Part shown: piece after piece, positions 17,387 through 26,315 of the stretch
Layout of the letters: each line of letters opens with the position of its first letter
Position numbering within the stretch: the first letter of the stretch is position 1
Assembly (NCBI GenBank): GCA_937860055.1
Contig: CALMBO010000029.1
Span: 489,372 to 553,371, forward strand
Source: an uncultured Verrucomicrobiota bacterium
GTDB taxonomy: Bacteria; Verrucomicrobiota; Kiritimatiellia; CAIQIC01; Lenti-01
DNA: 64,000 nt
Direction of reading: 5' to 3'
The notes under the pieces: model-generated
Told to the model about the DNA's origin: nothing
The model's database searches: none
Seen by the model: the letters and a program-made list of their open reading frames with translations, nothing else
Program-made: the position numbers and the translations under genes

Positions 17387-18674
17387 CGCGCGGAATCCGG
17401 ATCCGGATCGACGGCGCCCGCGCCCCCTCCACCGCGAAACCGCGCGCCACGCGCCAGCCCCCCAGCGCCGCGACCTCCCCCCCGCATTCGACCACGATGC
17501 GCCGGCCGCGCGCCTCGCGCGGCACCTTCAGGTCCGTGAAAATGTCCGACAGCTTCTTGCTCCCCGCCATCCCCAGCGGCTTCATCCGGTCCCCCGCCCG
17601 CCAGCTGCGGAAGACCAGGTCCCGGCCACCCACCGCCGCCGCCGACAGGCACACTTCGTCCGCCCGCCGCGAAAACCCCCGGCCCTGCCTTACAATCAGG
17701 AAAGGCGCCGCCTGCTTCCACACCCCCCGTTTTTCCACGCAATGGAAAAACTTTCCGCCGTTTTTCCACACAATGGAAAAACTTTCATCCGTTTTTCCAC
17801 GCAATGGAAAAACTTTCCGCCGTTTTTCCACAGGGTGGAAAACCTGTTCGACGGCATCGAAACCGATCTCTTCCGGCGCCTTCCCCTGCCGTCGCAGCGC
17901 CTCCAGCGCCACGCGGCGGCGGATCGCAAGCGGCGGCGCCGCCTTCCGGCTCCGGCCCGCCTTCTTCGCGAGCGCGGACATCACCTCGTCCTCCGCGGCG
18001 GCGATGTCGGCCAGCCGCCGCAGCGCCTGCCGGACGGACGGGTTCAGGCGCCTTTCCAGCAGCGGGAGGATCTCGTGGCGCACGCGGTTGCGCCACGCGA
18101 AGTCCCCGGCGTTGGTCTCGTCCTCGCGCCACGGCTGCCGGCGGCTCTTCAGGAAACGGACGACCTGCTCCCGCGTCGCGTCGCGCAGCGGACGGATGAA
18201 TTTCACTCCGCCGCGCTCCGTCTCGTAGGGAATCCCCGCCAGCCCGGTGATGGAGGTGCCGCGCACGATGCGCATCAGCACCGTCTCGGCCTGGTCGTCG
18301 GCCGTGTGGCCCGTGGCGATGAACCGGATCCCCTCCCGTTTCGCCGTCGCGGCCAGGAAATCGCGCCGGATGCGCCGCGCGGCCATTTCCAGCGACTCGC
18401 CGCTTTCCCGCACCGAGGCCGGCACATCGAATTTCCCAAGGAAAAACGGTGCGCCGAGCTTTTTCGCGAGGGCACGGACGAACCGCGCATCGGCATCGGC
18501 GGATTTTCCGCGGATGCCGTGGTGGACGTGCGCGAGGGCGACGGAGCAGCCGAAATCCTTCAGGACCAGCGCCAGCGCGGTGGAGTCGGCGCCGCCGCTG
18601 GCGGCAACCAAAACGCGCTTCCCGCGGATCTGCGGAAAGCGCGCTTCGATGGTTCGCTGAACCGTCGGGACCAC
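17376..18674 (-). CDS. tilS: tRNA(Ile)-lysidine synthase with an in-gene repeat array
   Basis: A 432-aa enzyme that converts the wobble C of tRNA-Ile(CAU) to lysidine. The PP-loop SGGADS lies at residues 26-31, followed by LAHVHHGIRG and FIATGHTADDQAETVLMR, typical of TilS. The C-terminal TilS domain carries RAGDRMKPLGMAGSKKLSDI. Between them, residues about 277-316 are encoded by four tandem 31-bp palindromic repeats, giving Lys/Phe-rich sequence (FHPVEKRRKVFPLRGK and on). This looks like an added linker. The GTG start lies 7 bp after the serS stop. The ribosome site is weak, so the exact start is uncertain. Confidence 0.9.
   Translation of the reverse strand: MVPTVQRTIEARFPQIRGKRVLVAASGGADSTALALVLKDFGCSVALAHVHHGIRGKSADADARFVRALAKKLGAPFFLGKFDVPASVRESGESLEMAARRIRRDFLAATAKREGIRFIATGHTADDQAETVLMRIVRGTSITGLAGIPYETERGGVKFIRPLRDATREQVVRFLKSRRQPWREDETNAGDFAWRNRVRHEILPLLERRLNPSVRQALRRLADIAAAEDEVMSALAKKAGRSRKAAPPLAIRRRVALEALRRQGKAPEEIGFDAVEQVFHPVEKRRKVFPLRGKTDESFSIVWKNGGKFFHCVEKRGVWKQAAPFLIVRQGRGFSRRADEVCLSAAAVGGRDLVFRSWRAGDRMKPLGMAGSKKLSDIFTDLKVPREARGRRIVVECGGEVAALGGWRVARGFAVEGARAPSIRIRIPRARP
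17729..17843. repeat. Four tandem 31-bp palindromic repeats inside tilS
   Basis: Units begin at 17729, 17760, 17791 and 17822, an exact 31-bp period. Each has inverted arms GTTTTTCCA and TGGAAAAAC around a 4-5 nt loop (the last copy slightly diverged), then an 8-nt spacer ending in CC. Because 31 is not a multiple of three, each copy is read in a different tilS frame, and none of the frames contains a stop. Confidence 0.95.
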
Positions 18675-18681
18675 CGGCCGC

Positions 18682-19956
18682 TCATTTCTTCGGCACGAGG
18701 CGGTCGATCCCGCCCATGTAGGGCCGGAGCGCCTCGGGCAGGACGACCGATCCGTCCTCCTGCTGGCCGTTCTCGAGGATCGCGACGACGAGGCGCGGCA
18801 GGGCCACGCCCGAGCCGTTCAGCGTATGGACGAACTCCGTCTTGCCCTCCGCATTCTTCCAGCGGATGCCGGCGCGGCGGGCCTGGAAGGCCTCGAAATT
18901 GCTGCACGAGGACACCTCGAGCCAGCCGTTGAAGCCCGGCGCCCACAGCTCCAGGTCGTAGCACTTGGCGGCGGCGAAGCTCATGTCGCCGGAGCAGAGC
19001 TGCAGCACGCGGTACGTCAGGCCCAGCTTCTCCAGCACATCCGTCGCGTCGCCCACCAGCTTCTCCAGCTCGTCGTAGGACGTGCCGGGCGGGACGAACT
19101 TGACGAGCTCGACCTTGTCGAACTGGTGCACGCGGATCAGGCCGCGCGTCTCCTTGCCGGCGGAACCCGCCTCGCGGCGGAAGCACGGCGTGTGGGCCAC
19201 CAGCTTGATCGGCAGCGGTTCGCGGATGATTTCCTCGCGGTAGATGTTGGTGACCGGCACCTCGGCGGTCGGGATCAGCCACAGGTCGTCGACCGGCACG
19301 TGGTACATGTCGTCGGCCATCTTGGGAAGCTGGCCCGTGCCGGTCATCGTGGCCGTGGTCACGACATGCGGCGGCGAAACCTCGGTATAGCCGTGCTTCG
19401 CGGTGTGCAGGTCGAGCATGAACTGGATCAGCGCCCGCTCCAGCCGCGCGCCGGGGCCCGTGAACAGCGGGAAGCCGGCGCCCGACATCCGCGCCGCCCG
19501 CTCGAAATCGAACAGGCCCAGGGCCTCGCCCAGCGCCACGTGGTCCTTCGGCGGGAAGGCGAAGGTCTTCTTGTGGCCCCACTCCCGCACGACCACGTTG
19601 TCCATGGCGTCTTCGCCGCTGGGCACGCTCTCGTGCGGCAGGTTCGGGATCGCCAGCACCAGCTTGCGCTGCGCCTCCTCGATCTCGCGCACGGAGGCGT
19701 CGAGCGCGGCGATCTTCTCGCCCATCTCGCGCGTCTGGCGCTGGATCTCCGCCGTGTCCTGGCCGGCCTTTTTCAACTCGCCGATCTTCTTGGAGATTTC
19801 GTTTCGCGCGGCCTTCAGCCGGTCGCCCTCGGTGATGGCGGCGCGGCGGCGCTCGTCGAGGTCCAGCACGGCGGAAATGTCGACCGGCGAATGGCGCGTC
19901 TTCAGTCCGGCGCGGACGAGGTCGGGGTTTTCACGGATGAGCTTGATGTCGAACAT
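18682..19956 (-). CDS. serS: Serine-tRNA ligase
   Basis: A 424-aa class II aminoacyl-tRNA synthetase. The N-terminal long coiled-coil arm that grips tRNA-Ser spans about residues 30-105. Motif 2 includes CFRREAG and RGLIRVHQF, and motif 3 is [24 protein letters not shown] is a serine-site segment. Length is normal for bacterial SerS. It lies just upstream of tilS, so the two tRNA genes probably form an operon. Confidence 0.97.
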   Translation of the reverse strand: MFDIKLIRENPDLVRAGLKTRHSPVDISAVLDLDERRRAAITEGDRLKAARNEISKKIGELKKAGQDTAEIQRQTREMGEKIAALDASVREIEEAQRKLVLAIPNLPHESVPSGEDAMDNVVVREWGHKKTFAFPPKDHVALGEALGLFDFERAARMSGAGFPLFTGPGARLERALIQFMLDLHTAKHGYTEVSPPHVVTTATMTGTGQLPKMADDMYHVPVDDLWLIPTAEVPVTNIYREEIIREPLPIKLVAHTPCFRREAGSAGKETRGLIRVHQFDKVELVKFVPPGTSYDELEKLVGDATDVLEKLGLTYRVLQLCSGDMSFAAAKCYDLELWAPGFNGWLEVSSCSNFEAFQARRAGIRWKNAEGKTEFVHTLNGSGVALPRLVVAILENGQQEDGSVVLPEALRPYMGGIDRLVPKK

Positions 19957-19974
19957 GGGGCGCCTTGGCGGGGG

Positions 19975-20613
19975 TTATTCGGCGGGGGCCGGCGCCGGTT
20001 CGGCCGCCGGGGCCGCTTCGGGTTCAGAGGCAGGCTCCGGGATCGGCTTTTCCACCATGCGGAGGCCGGCATCCCGCGCAACGCGTTCGAACCGTTCCAG
20101 GCAGGGCGGGCAGTAGCTGCCGCTCATCTGGTCCAGGTCGCCGGTCTTCTCGTAGCCGACCAGGACGCACAGCGGGAAGGGGCACGGCGCCATGTCCAGC
20201 AGCATGGTCATCACGCGCAGTCCTTCCTGCATGGCGCGACGCTCCAGGCGGGCCGCGTCGGCCCCCGCCTCCAGGCGGGAGATGTTCAGGATGGCGAAAT
20301 GCTCGTGGGGAAGGCAGACGCCCTGGGGCTGGCTGGGTTCCGAACGTGCCAGCACGATGATGCCGAAGTCGGTCGCGGCCCGGGTCTTGGCCGCGGCGCG
20401 GCCGATGGCCTCGAGGGTCTGGCCGGGCTCCATCGCGACGGGGGGCGCCATGCGGACGACGGCGCCGGAGGATTCCTCCATCCGGACGCGGACGCGCTCC
20501 GCCAGGGCGGGATCCACCTCTCCGGCGGTGGCGAGAGCGAATACACGGTCTTCGGCCGCCGGCGAAAGCGTCGCCGCCGACAGCCCCAGCAACATCAGGA
20601 TGATTTTTTTCAT
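19975..20613 (-). CDS. Exported archaemetzincin-like protein, probably inactive
   Basis: A 212-aa protein starting MKKIILMLLGLSAATLSPA, a signal peptide. The central part has the order of an archaemetzincin: a strand segment (DFGIIVLA), an N-I-S-R stretch (FAILNISRLEAG), then RRAMQEGLRVMTMLLDMAPC where the zinc helix HExxHxxGxxH would be, then SGSYCPPCLERF, matching the structural FCxxC. The metal-binding His residues are absent, so catalysis is unlikely. A Pro/Ala/Glu tail ends the protein. Homology is my inference from spacing; I am not certain. It lies 18 bp upstream of serS and could share its transcript. Confidence 0.5.
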   Translation of the reverse strand: MKKIILMLLGLSAATLSPAAEDRVFALATAGEVDPALAERVRVRMEESSGAVVRMAPPVAMEPGQTLEAIGRAAAKTRAATDFGIIVLARSEPSQPQGVCLPHEHFAILNISRLEAGADAARLERRAMQEGLRVMTMLLDMAPCPFPLCVLVGYEKTGDLDQMSGSYCPPCLERFERVARDAGLRMVEKPIPEPASEPEAAPAAEPAPAPAE

Positions 20614-20713
20614 CGGATCGGCTCCTCGAATAGAACGAGGACGCTTATATGCGAAAAAAACGGGTTTCGCAACCCGTTTCACTCCCCCAACCCCGGCCGG
20701 CCCCGGCGGGGCC

Positions 20714-21067
20714 TCAGCAGTTTGCGCAATATTCGCAGCGCATCTTGTTGGCCTTGGTCAGGACCTCGAGGCAGCTGGCGTCGGATTTGGCCAGATCCGC
20801 GAAATGGATCACCGTGCGGTATCCATCGGCTTCCGGCTCGCTCTTCACGACAACGCCGCAGCACTTCACCCGGGTGGCAGCTCCTTCTTTGACCGGCTTG
20901 ATCGCGATGTCGAACTCGTAGATGCCGAATTCGGGAAGCGGACGGGGGGAAATGAACTTCATTCCCAGATGGCAGATATGCAAGTCATCGAGCTTGCCCA
21001 AGGGAGCGTCGTCTTGTTCCAAAGCCAGGGAAACACTGTAGTCGCCAAACGTATACACGGTCGTCAT
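20714..21067 (-). CDS. Small PilZ-like protein with C-terminal cysteine tail
   Basis: A 117-aa protein. The segment DDLHICHLGMKFISPRPLPE and the later YRTVIHFADL follow the strand order of a PilZ domain, but the RxxxR and DxSxxG c-di-GMP-binding motifs are not intact, so it may not bind the ligand. The last residues (CEYCANC) form a compact cluster of three cysteines that could bind metal. It is flanked by short gaps on both sides. Function is not known. Confidence 0.5.
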   Translation of the reverse strand: MTTVYTFGDYSVSLALEQDDAPLGKLDDLHICHLGMKFISPRPLPEFGIYEFDIAIKPVKEGAATRVKCCGVVVKSEPEADGYRTVIHFADLAKSDASCLEVLTKANKMRCEYCANC

Positions 21068-21136
21068 GATCTAATCGTTCTCTCGCACTTTTTTTCCCCC
21101 GCTTTTGGACCAACCCTACCCCATTTTGGAGGTCTG

Positions 21137-22522
21137 TCAAACCGCTCCGCGCGTTTTTCCCCTCTTCAACCCCAGGAGCTGGTCCCGATGGGATTCATAC
21201 TGTTCGAGCTCCCGGCCCGCCCAGTTCCCTGCCTCTTTCGCCCGGGCATCCAAGGCGTCGAAATCCAGCCCCATCGGCGCGCCGAGATGCCGCTTGGCGG
21301 CCAGAGCTTCGTCGGGGCTTTGTCCAGTCAGCTTGTCGAGATTGGCCTTCACCTCGTGGTAGGCATCCCGGAAGGGCATGCCTTTCGCCACCAGTTCCAG
21401 GGCGCGGTCGGTCGCGAAGACCTCCGGACCGAAGGCCCGCCGGAGGGCGTCGCCATCCACCTCCAGCCCTTCCACCAGCGGAGCGAGGATGCGGAGGGAC
21501 GAGATCGCCAGATCGAAGCCTTCCATGAAGGGGGCCTTCGTCTCCTGCAGGTCGCGGTTGTAGCCCGAAGGCGCGGCGCGCACGATCTCGGCCACGAGGT
21601 TGGCGTGGGCCAGCACCTTGGCGGCCTTCGCGCGCAGCAATTCCAGCACGTCGGGATTCCGCTTCTGCGGCATGATGCTGCTGCCCGTCGTGAATTCCGC
21701 CGACAGGCGGAAATAGCCGAATTCCGGCATCGAAAACAGGATCAGGTCCTGCGCCATCCGCGACAGTGTCAGCAGGACCTGCCCCAGCGCGGAAAGGATC
21801 ACCGACTCCATCTTGCCCCGCCCCTGGTTCGCATGCAGGACATTGTGGACCGGCTTCGCGAAGCCCAGCAGATCGCTCACGAGCTGCCGGTCGATGGGCA
21901 TCGGCACGCCATAGCTCGCGGCCGAACCGAGAGGGCATTGGTTGTTCAGGTCATAGGCGGCCGTCAGCAGCGCCAGGTCGTCCAGCAGGCCCTCGGCCCA
22001 TGCCGACGCCCACAGGCCCACGCTCGACGGCATCGCCGGCTGCATGTGCGTGCGGCCCACCATCGGAACCTTCGCATGCTTCTTCGCGAAGGCGACCAGC
22101 ACGCGGGCCAGCTCCGACGCCGCGGAGGCCGCCTCCAGCAGGCGGGTCTTCGCAAAGAGCCGCAGATCCACGGCGACCTGGTCGTTGCGGCTCCGGCAGA
22201 CGTGCACGCGCTTGCCGAGATCGCCCAGCTTCTCCGTGAGGCGGCGTTCGATGGCCAGATGGACGTCCTGGTCTTCCAGCGTAATCGCGAATTTCCCGGC
22301 GGTGGAATCCTCCAGGATGTTCCGCAGTTCCGCGATCACCCGCTGCGCATCCGCCGGAGCAACCGGCGGCGGCCGGAGCGGCATGCGGGAAAGCATCGTG
22401 ACATGCGCGGCCGTCCCGAAGCAATCGGCCTCGACGAGCGCCGCATCCAGGAGGCGGTCCTGCCCGGCCGTGTAGGCCAGGACTTCCGCATCCACTTCCC
22501 CCACCGTGGTCTTGCGTCGCAT
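21137..22522 (-). CDS. argH: Argininosuccinate lyase
   Basis: A 461-aa member of the fumarase/aspartase superfamily that releases arginine and fumarate from argininosuccinate. The signature GSSIMPQKRNPDVLELLR is intact and contains the catalytic Ser loop. VHVCRSRNDQVAVDLRL and GRTHMQPAMP match the ArgH active-site segments. The N terminus is a little short: the usual WGGRF opening is missing and the chain begins MRRKTTVGEVDAEVLAY. The start lies directly after the stop of the zinc ribbon gene. No other arginine gene is adjacent. Confidence 0.9.
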   Translation of the reverse strand: MRRKTTVGEVDAEVLAYTAGQDRLLDAALVEADCFGTAAHVTMLSRMPLRPPPVAPADAQRVIAELRNILEDSTAGKFAITLEDQDVHLAIERRLTEKLGDLGKRVHVCRSRNDQVAVDLRLFAKTRLLEAASAASELARVLVAFAKKHAKVPMVGRTHMQPAMPSSVGLWASAWAEGLLDDLALLTAAYDLNNQCPLGSAASYGVPMPIDRQLVSDLLGFAKPVHNVLHANQGRGKMESVILSALGQVLLTLSRMAQDLILFSMPEFGYFRLSAEFTTGSSIMPQKRNPDVLELLRAKAAKVLAHANLVAEIVRAAPSGYNRDLQETKAPFMEGFDLAISSLRILAPLVEGLEVDGDALRRAFGPEVFATDRALELVAKGMPFRDAYHEVKANLDKLTGQSPDEALAAKRHLGAPMGLDFDALDARAKEAGNWAGRELEQYESHRDQLLGLKRGKTRGAV

Positions 22523-22523
22523 C

Positions 22524-22817
22524 CTAGTGCTGGATCCGCTTGATCTTGAAAATATGCTTCTCGGGTTCCGCGAGGAATTCCGGCGGCAGCTCGATGCGCA
22601 CGGTCTTGCCCTTGTCATCCTCGGTGGAGGAACGGGCGGGCGCCGGAGCGGATGGACGGCTCGGAGGCGCGATCTGCCCCTTGGGCATCTCGATGATGCC
22701 GCCCGGAATCTGGAAACTCTTTTGGCAAACCGGGCAGTCGATGGTCTGGCCCGCCATCTCCTCGGGACCGTTCAGGTTCTGGCCGCAGTGGGGACAATTG
22801 AAGTTGATATCTGCCAT
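22524..22817 (-). CDS. Small zinc ribbon protein
   Basis: A 97-aa protein. CPHCGQNL (residues 7-14) and CPVC (residues 28-31) form a CxxC-x17-CxxC zinc ribbon, then QKSFQIPGG. The middle is Pro/Ala/Ser-rich and disordered, and the C terminus is basic (KHIFKIKRIQH). A GAGGA ribosome site lies 9-10 bases before this ATG. It ends 1 bp before argH and is likely co-transcribed. Function is unknown; such proteins are common in PVC bacteria. Confidence 0.7.
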   Translation of the reverse strand: MADINFNCPHCGQNLNGPEEMAGQTIDCPVCQKSFQIPGGIIEMPKGQIAPPSRPSAPAPARSSTEDDKGKTVRIELPPEFLAEPEKHIFKIKRIQH

Positions 22818-22867
22818 TTCCGGTTCCTCGCGTTTCGTTGCGTACTTCCAAACCATCTTTTAACATA

Positions 22868-23695
22868 TCATGCGGGCGGCGGCTTGGGAAGCCCCGGAAT
22901 GCGCCCATAGTGAATTTTCCAGAGGCAAAGCCCATGGGCGGGCGCCGTCTCGACGCGGGCCGTTCGAAGCTTGCTCTCCAGCAGGGCCGGGGTTTCGCCG
23001 GCCGGGACCTTCCCCAGGCCCACCCGGAGCAGATGCCCCGCCAGGCTCCGGACCATCTTGTAGAGGAATCCATCCCCCAAGGCCGAAATCGTCACCAGAT
23101 TCCCCTGCTTCCGCACCGACAGCCGCCACAGCGTGCGCACCGTTCCGCCGATTTCCCGGTGGGGATTCGCCGAAAACGCCGCGAAATCGCGCGGGCCCTC
23201 CAGCATGGCCGCCGCCTGCCGCATGGCGGCCACATCCAGCGGCGCCCGGACGTGGACGGCCTGGAAGCGGTGCAGCGGGGACATCACCGGCGCATTCCAG
23301 ATGGAAAAGCGGTATTCCTTTCCCTTGGCATCGTAGCGCGCGTGGAACGTGGGCCGGGCCAGGCGCAATTCCGGCACCCGCACCGCCTCGGGGAGAAGCG
23401 CATTCAATCCCTTTTGCAGCCTCCAGGTTTCCCAGGGCAGCTTCAGGTCGAAATGCGCCACCTGCGCCCGCGCATGGACGCCCGTGTCCGTCCGGCCGCA
23501 GGAATGGACGCGGATGGTTTCGCCCGTCAATTGCCGCAATGCCTCCTCCAGCGCCCCCTGCACCGTCGCTTTGCCGGGCTGCGCCTGCCACCCGTAGAAA
23601 TCCGTCCCGTCGTAGGCGATGGTCATCCGGTATCGCCGCCCCCCTTTCGGCGGACGGACCCGTGGCTTTTCCCCGGTTGCCGGGACCGGGCTCAC
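22868..23695 (-). CDS. truA: tRNA pseudouridine(38-40) synthase
   Basis: A 275-aa enzyme that modifies U38-40 in the anticodon arm. IAYDGTDFYGWQ is the family opening and HSCGRTDTGVHARAQVAHF carries the catalytic Asp. FLYKMVRSLAGHLLRVG is the C-terminal family motif. I chose a GTG start that overlaps the ruvX stop as GTGA. An ATG at 23626 would give 252 aa but cuts off the usual RYR lead into the first strand. Both starts remain possible. Confidence 0.92.
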   Translation of the reverse strand: MSPVPATGEKPRVRPPKGGRRYRMTIAYDGTDFYGWQAQPGKATVQGALEEALRQLTGETIRVHSCGRTDTGVHARAQVAHFDLKLPWETWRLQKGLNALLPEAVRVPELRLARPTFHARYDAKGKEYRFSIWNAPVMSPLHRFQAVHVRAPLDVAAMRQAAAMLEGPRDFAAFSANPHREIGGTVRTLWRLSVRKQGNLVTISALGDGFLYKMVRSLAGHLLRVGLGKVPAGETPALLESKLRTARVETAPAHGLCLWKIHYGRIPGLPKPPPA

Positions 23696-24126
23696 GGCTC
23701 CTCCGGCGAAAGAGGAGCCTTCGCGTCCAGATAGCCCTGCAAAATGACCTGCGCCGCCAGCTTGTCCACCACCTCCCGGCGCTTCTCGCGGCGGGTCCCC
23801 GCCTCGATCAGCACCGACTCCGCGATCTTCGTGCTGAGCCGTTCGTCCCATGTCCGCAAGGGGACGCCCGTGCGCTTCGCCAGCTCGGCCAGGAAGGCGT
23901 CCGTCCGTTCGGCGCGGGCGCCTTTCGAACCGTTCATGTTCAGCGGATAGCCCACGACGATTTCAGCGACCTTTTCGGATTCGGCCAGGCGCGCCACCGC
24001 GGCCGCGGCCTGCTCCACGCGGGGGCAGTCCAGCGTCTCGCGTGGAAACGCGATCATGCGGGATTCGTCGCTGATCGCCACGCCGGTCCGGCGCTCCCCG
24101 AAATCCACGCCCAGCACCTTGGACAT
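23692..24126 (-). CDS. yqgF: Putative pre-16S rRNA nuclease, RuvX/YqgF family
   Basis: A 144-aa RNase H-fold protein. VLGVDFGERRTGVAISDE carries the first catalytic Asp, IVVGYPLNMNG the conserved Gly-Pro loop, and TWDERLSTKIAESVL the next acidic position. The third lies in VDKLAAQVILQGYLD. Members process 16S rRNA ends; an earlier proposal was Holliday junction resolution. Length is typical. It starts 19 bp after the flavodiiron protein gene stop and overlaps truA. Confidence 0.93.
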   Translation of the reverse strand: MSKVLGVDFGERRTGVAISDESRMIAFPRETLDCPRVEQAAAAVARLAESEKVAEIVVGYPLNMNGSKGARAERTDAFLAELAKRTGVPLRTWDERLSTKIAESVLIEAGTRREKRREVVDKLAAQVILQGYLDAKAPLSPEEP

Positions 24127-24145
24127 CTCTCCGCCTTCCCGGCGC

Positions 24146-25345
24146 CTAGGCCGGACAAACCTTCAGGGCATGGCGCGCCAGGAGGCGCCCCGCCTCGCGG
24201 CACTCTTCGAGACCCGCCGGCGAAGGCTTGTATTGGCTCTTCATCACGGGGCGCAGCAGCTCGGCCTTCATCGCCTGCAGATACTGCTCCACCTCTTCGG
24301 GGCCGCCGCGGCCCCAGCCATAGCTGCCGAACGCGAAGCCCGCCTTGTTCGCCGGACGCAGGCCCTTCAGATAGGTCAGCGCATCCGCCATCGCGGGCAT
24401 CAGCGTGCCGTTCAGCGTCGGCGAACCCGCCGCGAACGCCGCGGCATCGAGCATTTCCGTGGCGAGCTTCGTGCCGGTGGTCGAACGCACATGCATCAGC
24501 TTCGCCTCCACCGCGGGCCCGCCCTCGGCAAGCACGCCCTGCACGATGGCCTCGGCCATCGCCTCTGTGCTTTTCCACATGGTGTCGTACATCACGACCA
24601 CCTTGCGCACCGGCTTGCAGACCGCCCACTGGTCGTAGAAATCCAGCATCCGCTTCACCTGGCTGCGCCAGACCACGCCATGGCTCGGCGCGATGATCGC
24701 CGGATCCATCCGGCGCACCGCCGCCACCGCCTTCGTCACCGGCCCGGCGTACAGCATCAGGATGTTCGCCACATAGGTCTTCGCCTCGAAATAGAGGGTC
24801 CCCTCCTCCACTTCGTCGTCGAAGCGGCCGCTCGTCGCATAGTGCTGGCCGAACGCATCCATCGAGAACAGCAACCGGTCCTGCGGGATCCACGTCGCCA
24901 TGCTTTCCGGCCAATGCGCCATCGGCGTCTCGATGAATTCCAGGGTGCGCCGCCCCAGCGACAGCGAATCCCCGGTCTTCACGATCCTGAACTTCCAGGC
25001 GGCCGTGTCGTAGTAGATCGCCAGCACATCCTTGCACTTCTGGTCGCACACCAGCGTGGCGTTCGAGCAGGCCGCCATCACCGCCGGCAGGGCGCCCGAA
25101 TGGTCCGGTTCCGCATGGTTGCACACCACCCAGCGGATGTCCGCCGGGTTCGCCAGCCCGGCGATGTTCCGCAGGAGATCCGGCGCATAGGGGGCCTTGA
25201 CCGAATCGATCAGCGCCGGCTCCCGGTCCAGAACCAGATAGGCGTTGTAGCTCGACCCCCGCTCCGTCACGTATCCGTGGAAATCCCGGATGTTCCAATC
25301 CACGAAGCCCACCCAATGCACGCCATCGACGATTTTCCGATCCAT
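24146..25345 (-). CDS. Flavodiiron protein (FprA/A-type flavoprotein)
   Basis: A 399-aa soluble protein with a metallo-beta-lactamase diiron domain (residues 1-245) followed by a flavodoxin domain (about 250-399). The diiron ligands begin at HAEPDHSG (H77, E79, D81, H82), continue at MAHWPES and end at APSHGVVW. The FMN loop begins VVVMYDTMWKSTEAMA. Such proteins reduce O2 to water or NO to N2O, which suggests an anaerobe or microaerophile that detoxifies oxygen or NO. It precedes ruvX on the same strand. Confidence 0.93.
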   Translation of the reverse strand: MDRKIVDGVHWVGFVDWNIRDFHGYVTERGSSYNAYLVLDREPALIDSVKAPYAPDLLRNIAGLANPADIRWVVCNHAEPDHSGALPAVMAACSNATLVCDQKCKDVLAIYYDTAAWKFRIVKTGDSLSLGRRTLEFIETPMAHWPESMATWIPQDRLLFSMDAFGQHYATSGRFDDEVEEGTLYFEAKTYVANILMLYAGPVTKAVAAVRRMDPAIIAPSHGVVWRSQVKRMLDFYDQWAVCKPVRKVVVMYDTMWKSTEAMAEAIVQGVLAEGGPAVEAKLMHVRSTTGTKLATEMLDAAAFAAGSPTLNGTLMPAMADALTYLKGLRPANKAGFAFGSYGWGRGGPEEVEQYLQAMKAELLRPVMKSQYKPSPAGLEECREAGRLLARHALKVCPA

Positions 25346-25380
25346 GTTCCGCTCCTCAAGCCGGCACCGGCCCCTCCGCC

Positions 25381-25767
25381 CTAGGGCGCCGGGGCATCCG
25401 TTTTGTCCACCATGACCGCCTTCTGGGCCTGTTCCTTGTAGCCCTGCAGCTCGTCCACGCGCGCCTTCAACGCCATGGCCGCCGTGCGCATCTCCTCCGT
25501 CTCCGCCGACTTGGCCGCCAGGGCATCCGTCTTTTCCTGCAGGTCCTTCGAAAGCTGCTCCACCTGCGCCTGGGCCGCCTCCAGGCCGGTCGCCGTCCTT
25601 GTCCCCTCGTCTTTCGCCACGGCCAGGTCCGTCTGCAATTGTTCCGCACGGGCGTTGAGCTTGGCGATTTCGTCACCCTGGGTCAGTCCGGCCTTCTTCT
25701 CTCCGTTCCACAGGTATCCGACCCAAACCAGCCCGATGACCAGCACGATGTCCAGCACGTATCTCAT
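25381..25767 (-). CDS. Membrane-anchored coiled-coil protein
   Basis: A 128-aa protein with one N-terminal membrane segment (MRYVLDIVLVIGLVWVGYLW) followed by about 90 residues of continuous coiled coil rich in Ala, Glu, Gln, Lys and Leu. The C terminus is short and Pro/Ala-rich. AGGAG lies 8 bases before the ATG. No catalytic domain is visible. It may be a periplasmic scaffold, but this is unsupported by neighbours: tRNA-Thr lies just upstream. Confidence 0.65.
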   Translation of the reverse strand: MRYVLDIVLVIGLVWVGYLWNGEKKAGLTQGDEIAKLNARAEQLQTDLAVAKDEGTRTATGLEAAQAQVEQLSKDLQEKTDALAAKSAETEEMRTAAMALKARVDELQGYKEQAQKAVMVDKTDAPAP

Positions 25768-25790
25768 GATCTTGCTCCTGTTTTCCTGCT

Positions 25791-25866
25791 TGGAGCCGGC
25801 GATCGGGCTCGAACCGATGACCTTCTGATTACAAATCAGATGCTCTGCCAACTGAGCTAAGCCGGC
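25791..25866 (-). tRNA. tRNA-Thr (UGU)
   Basis: A 76-nt tRNA on the reverse strand with encoded CCA. The acceptor starts GCCGGC, the D arm is AGCTCAGTTGGCAGAGC and the anticodon stem CTGAT/ATCAG encloses TGT. The T arm is ATCGGTTCGAGCCCGAT. The seventh acceptor pair is a mismatch. Confidence 0.96.
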
Positions 25867-26023
25867 GAATGCCAATCCAATCCGGTTACTATGCCCCACC
25901 CCGCCTCCGATTTCAACTCCGGCCGCGCAAACCCCCGCCCGCATTCTGCGGGCAGAATTGGCTTGCGCCAAGCGGCGAACTGTCTATAGTCCCCCCTGTT
26001 TTGTCGCCTAAGGCGGACGAAAC

Positions 26024-26100
26024 CGGGGCGTGGCTCAGCCTGGTAGAGCGCTTGGTTCGGGACCAAGAAGTCGCTGGTTCAAATCCAGTCGCCCCGACCA
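26024..26100 (+). tRNA. tRNA-Pro (CGG); possible integration site
   Basis: A 77-nt tRNA with encoded CCA. The acceptor CGGGGCG pairs with CGCCCCG and the anticodon stem CTTGG/CCAAG encloses CGG. Everything to its right is mobile-element-like, so its 3' end is the likely attachment site. The second attachment copy and the integrase are not in the window. Confidence 0.96.
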
Positions 26101-26113
26101 TTTTTAGATGGTC

Positions 26114-26151
26114 AAAACGCCGTTTTTCTTTAAGAAAAGCGGCGTTTTTTT
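26114..26151 (+). terminator. Terminator after tRNA-Pro
   Basis: AAAACGCCG and CGGCGTTTT form a 9-bp stem around an AT-rich 17-nt loop that itself can pair (TTTTCTTTAAGAAAA), followed by T residues. It ends the tRNA-Pro transcript. The remaining 160 bp to the next gene holds repeated CACCCACAAA-type sequence and no gene I can support. Confidence 0.8.
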
Positions 26152-26315
26152 GTCCGGCCCCCCATAACCACAGGTGGAGTGGACGATTCGAAACAGGCCG
26201 AAACGGGGTGGGTAAAAGCACCCACAAACGCACCCACAAATTTTTAGGCGCCCCCGCCCTGGACAGCAGAATATCATGGGATTGGACCCCCGCTTCCCGG
26301 GGTTCTCCAAGAAGA

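Noticed and set aside
17729..17843. CRISPR-like array in tilS
   Set aside because: The repeats are regular, but the spacers are only 8 nt and nearly identical, no cas gene is present, and the array lies inside a coding gene.
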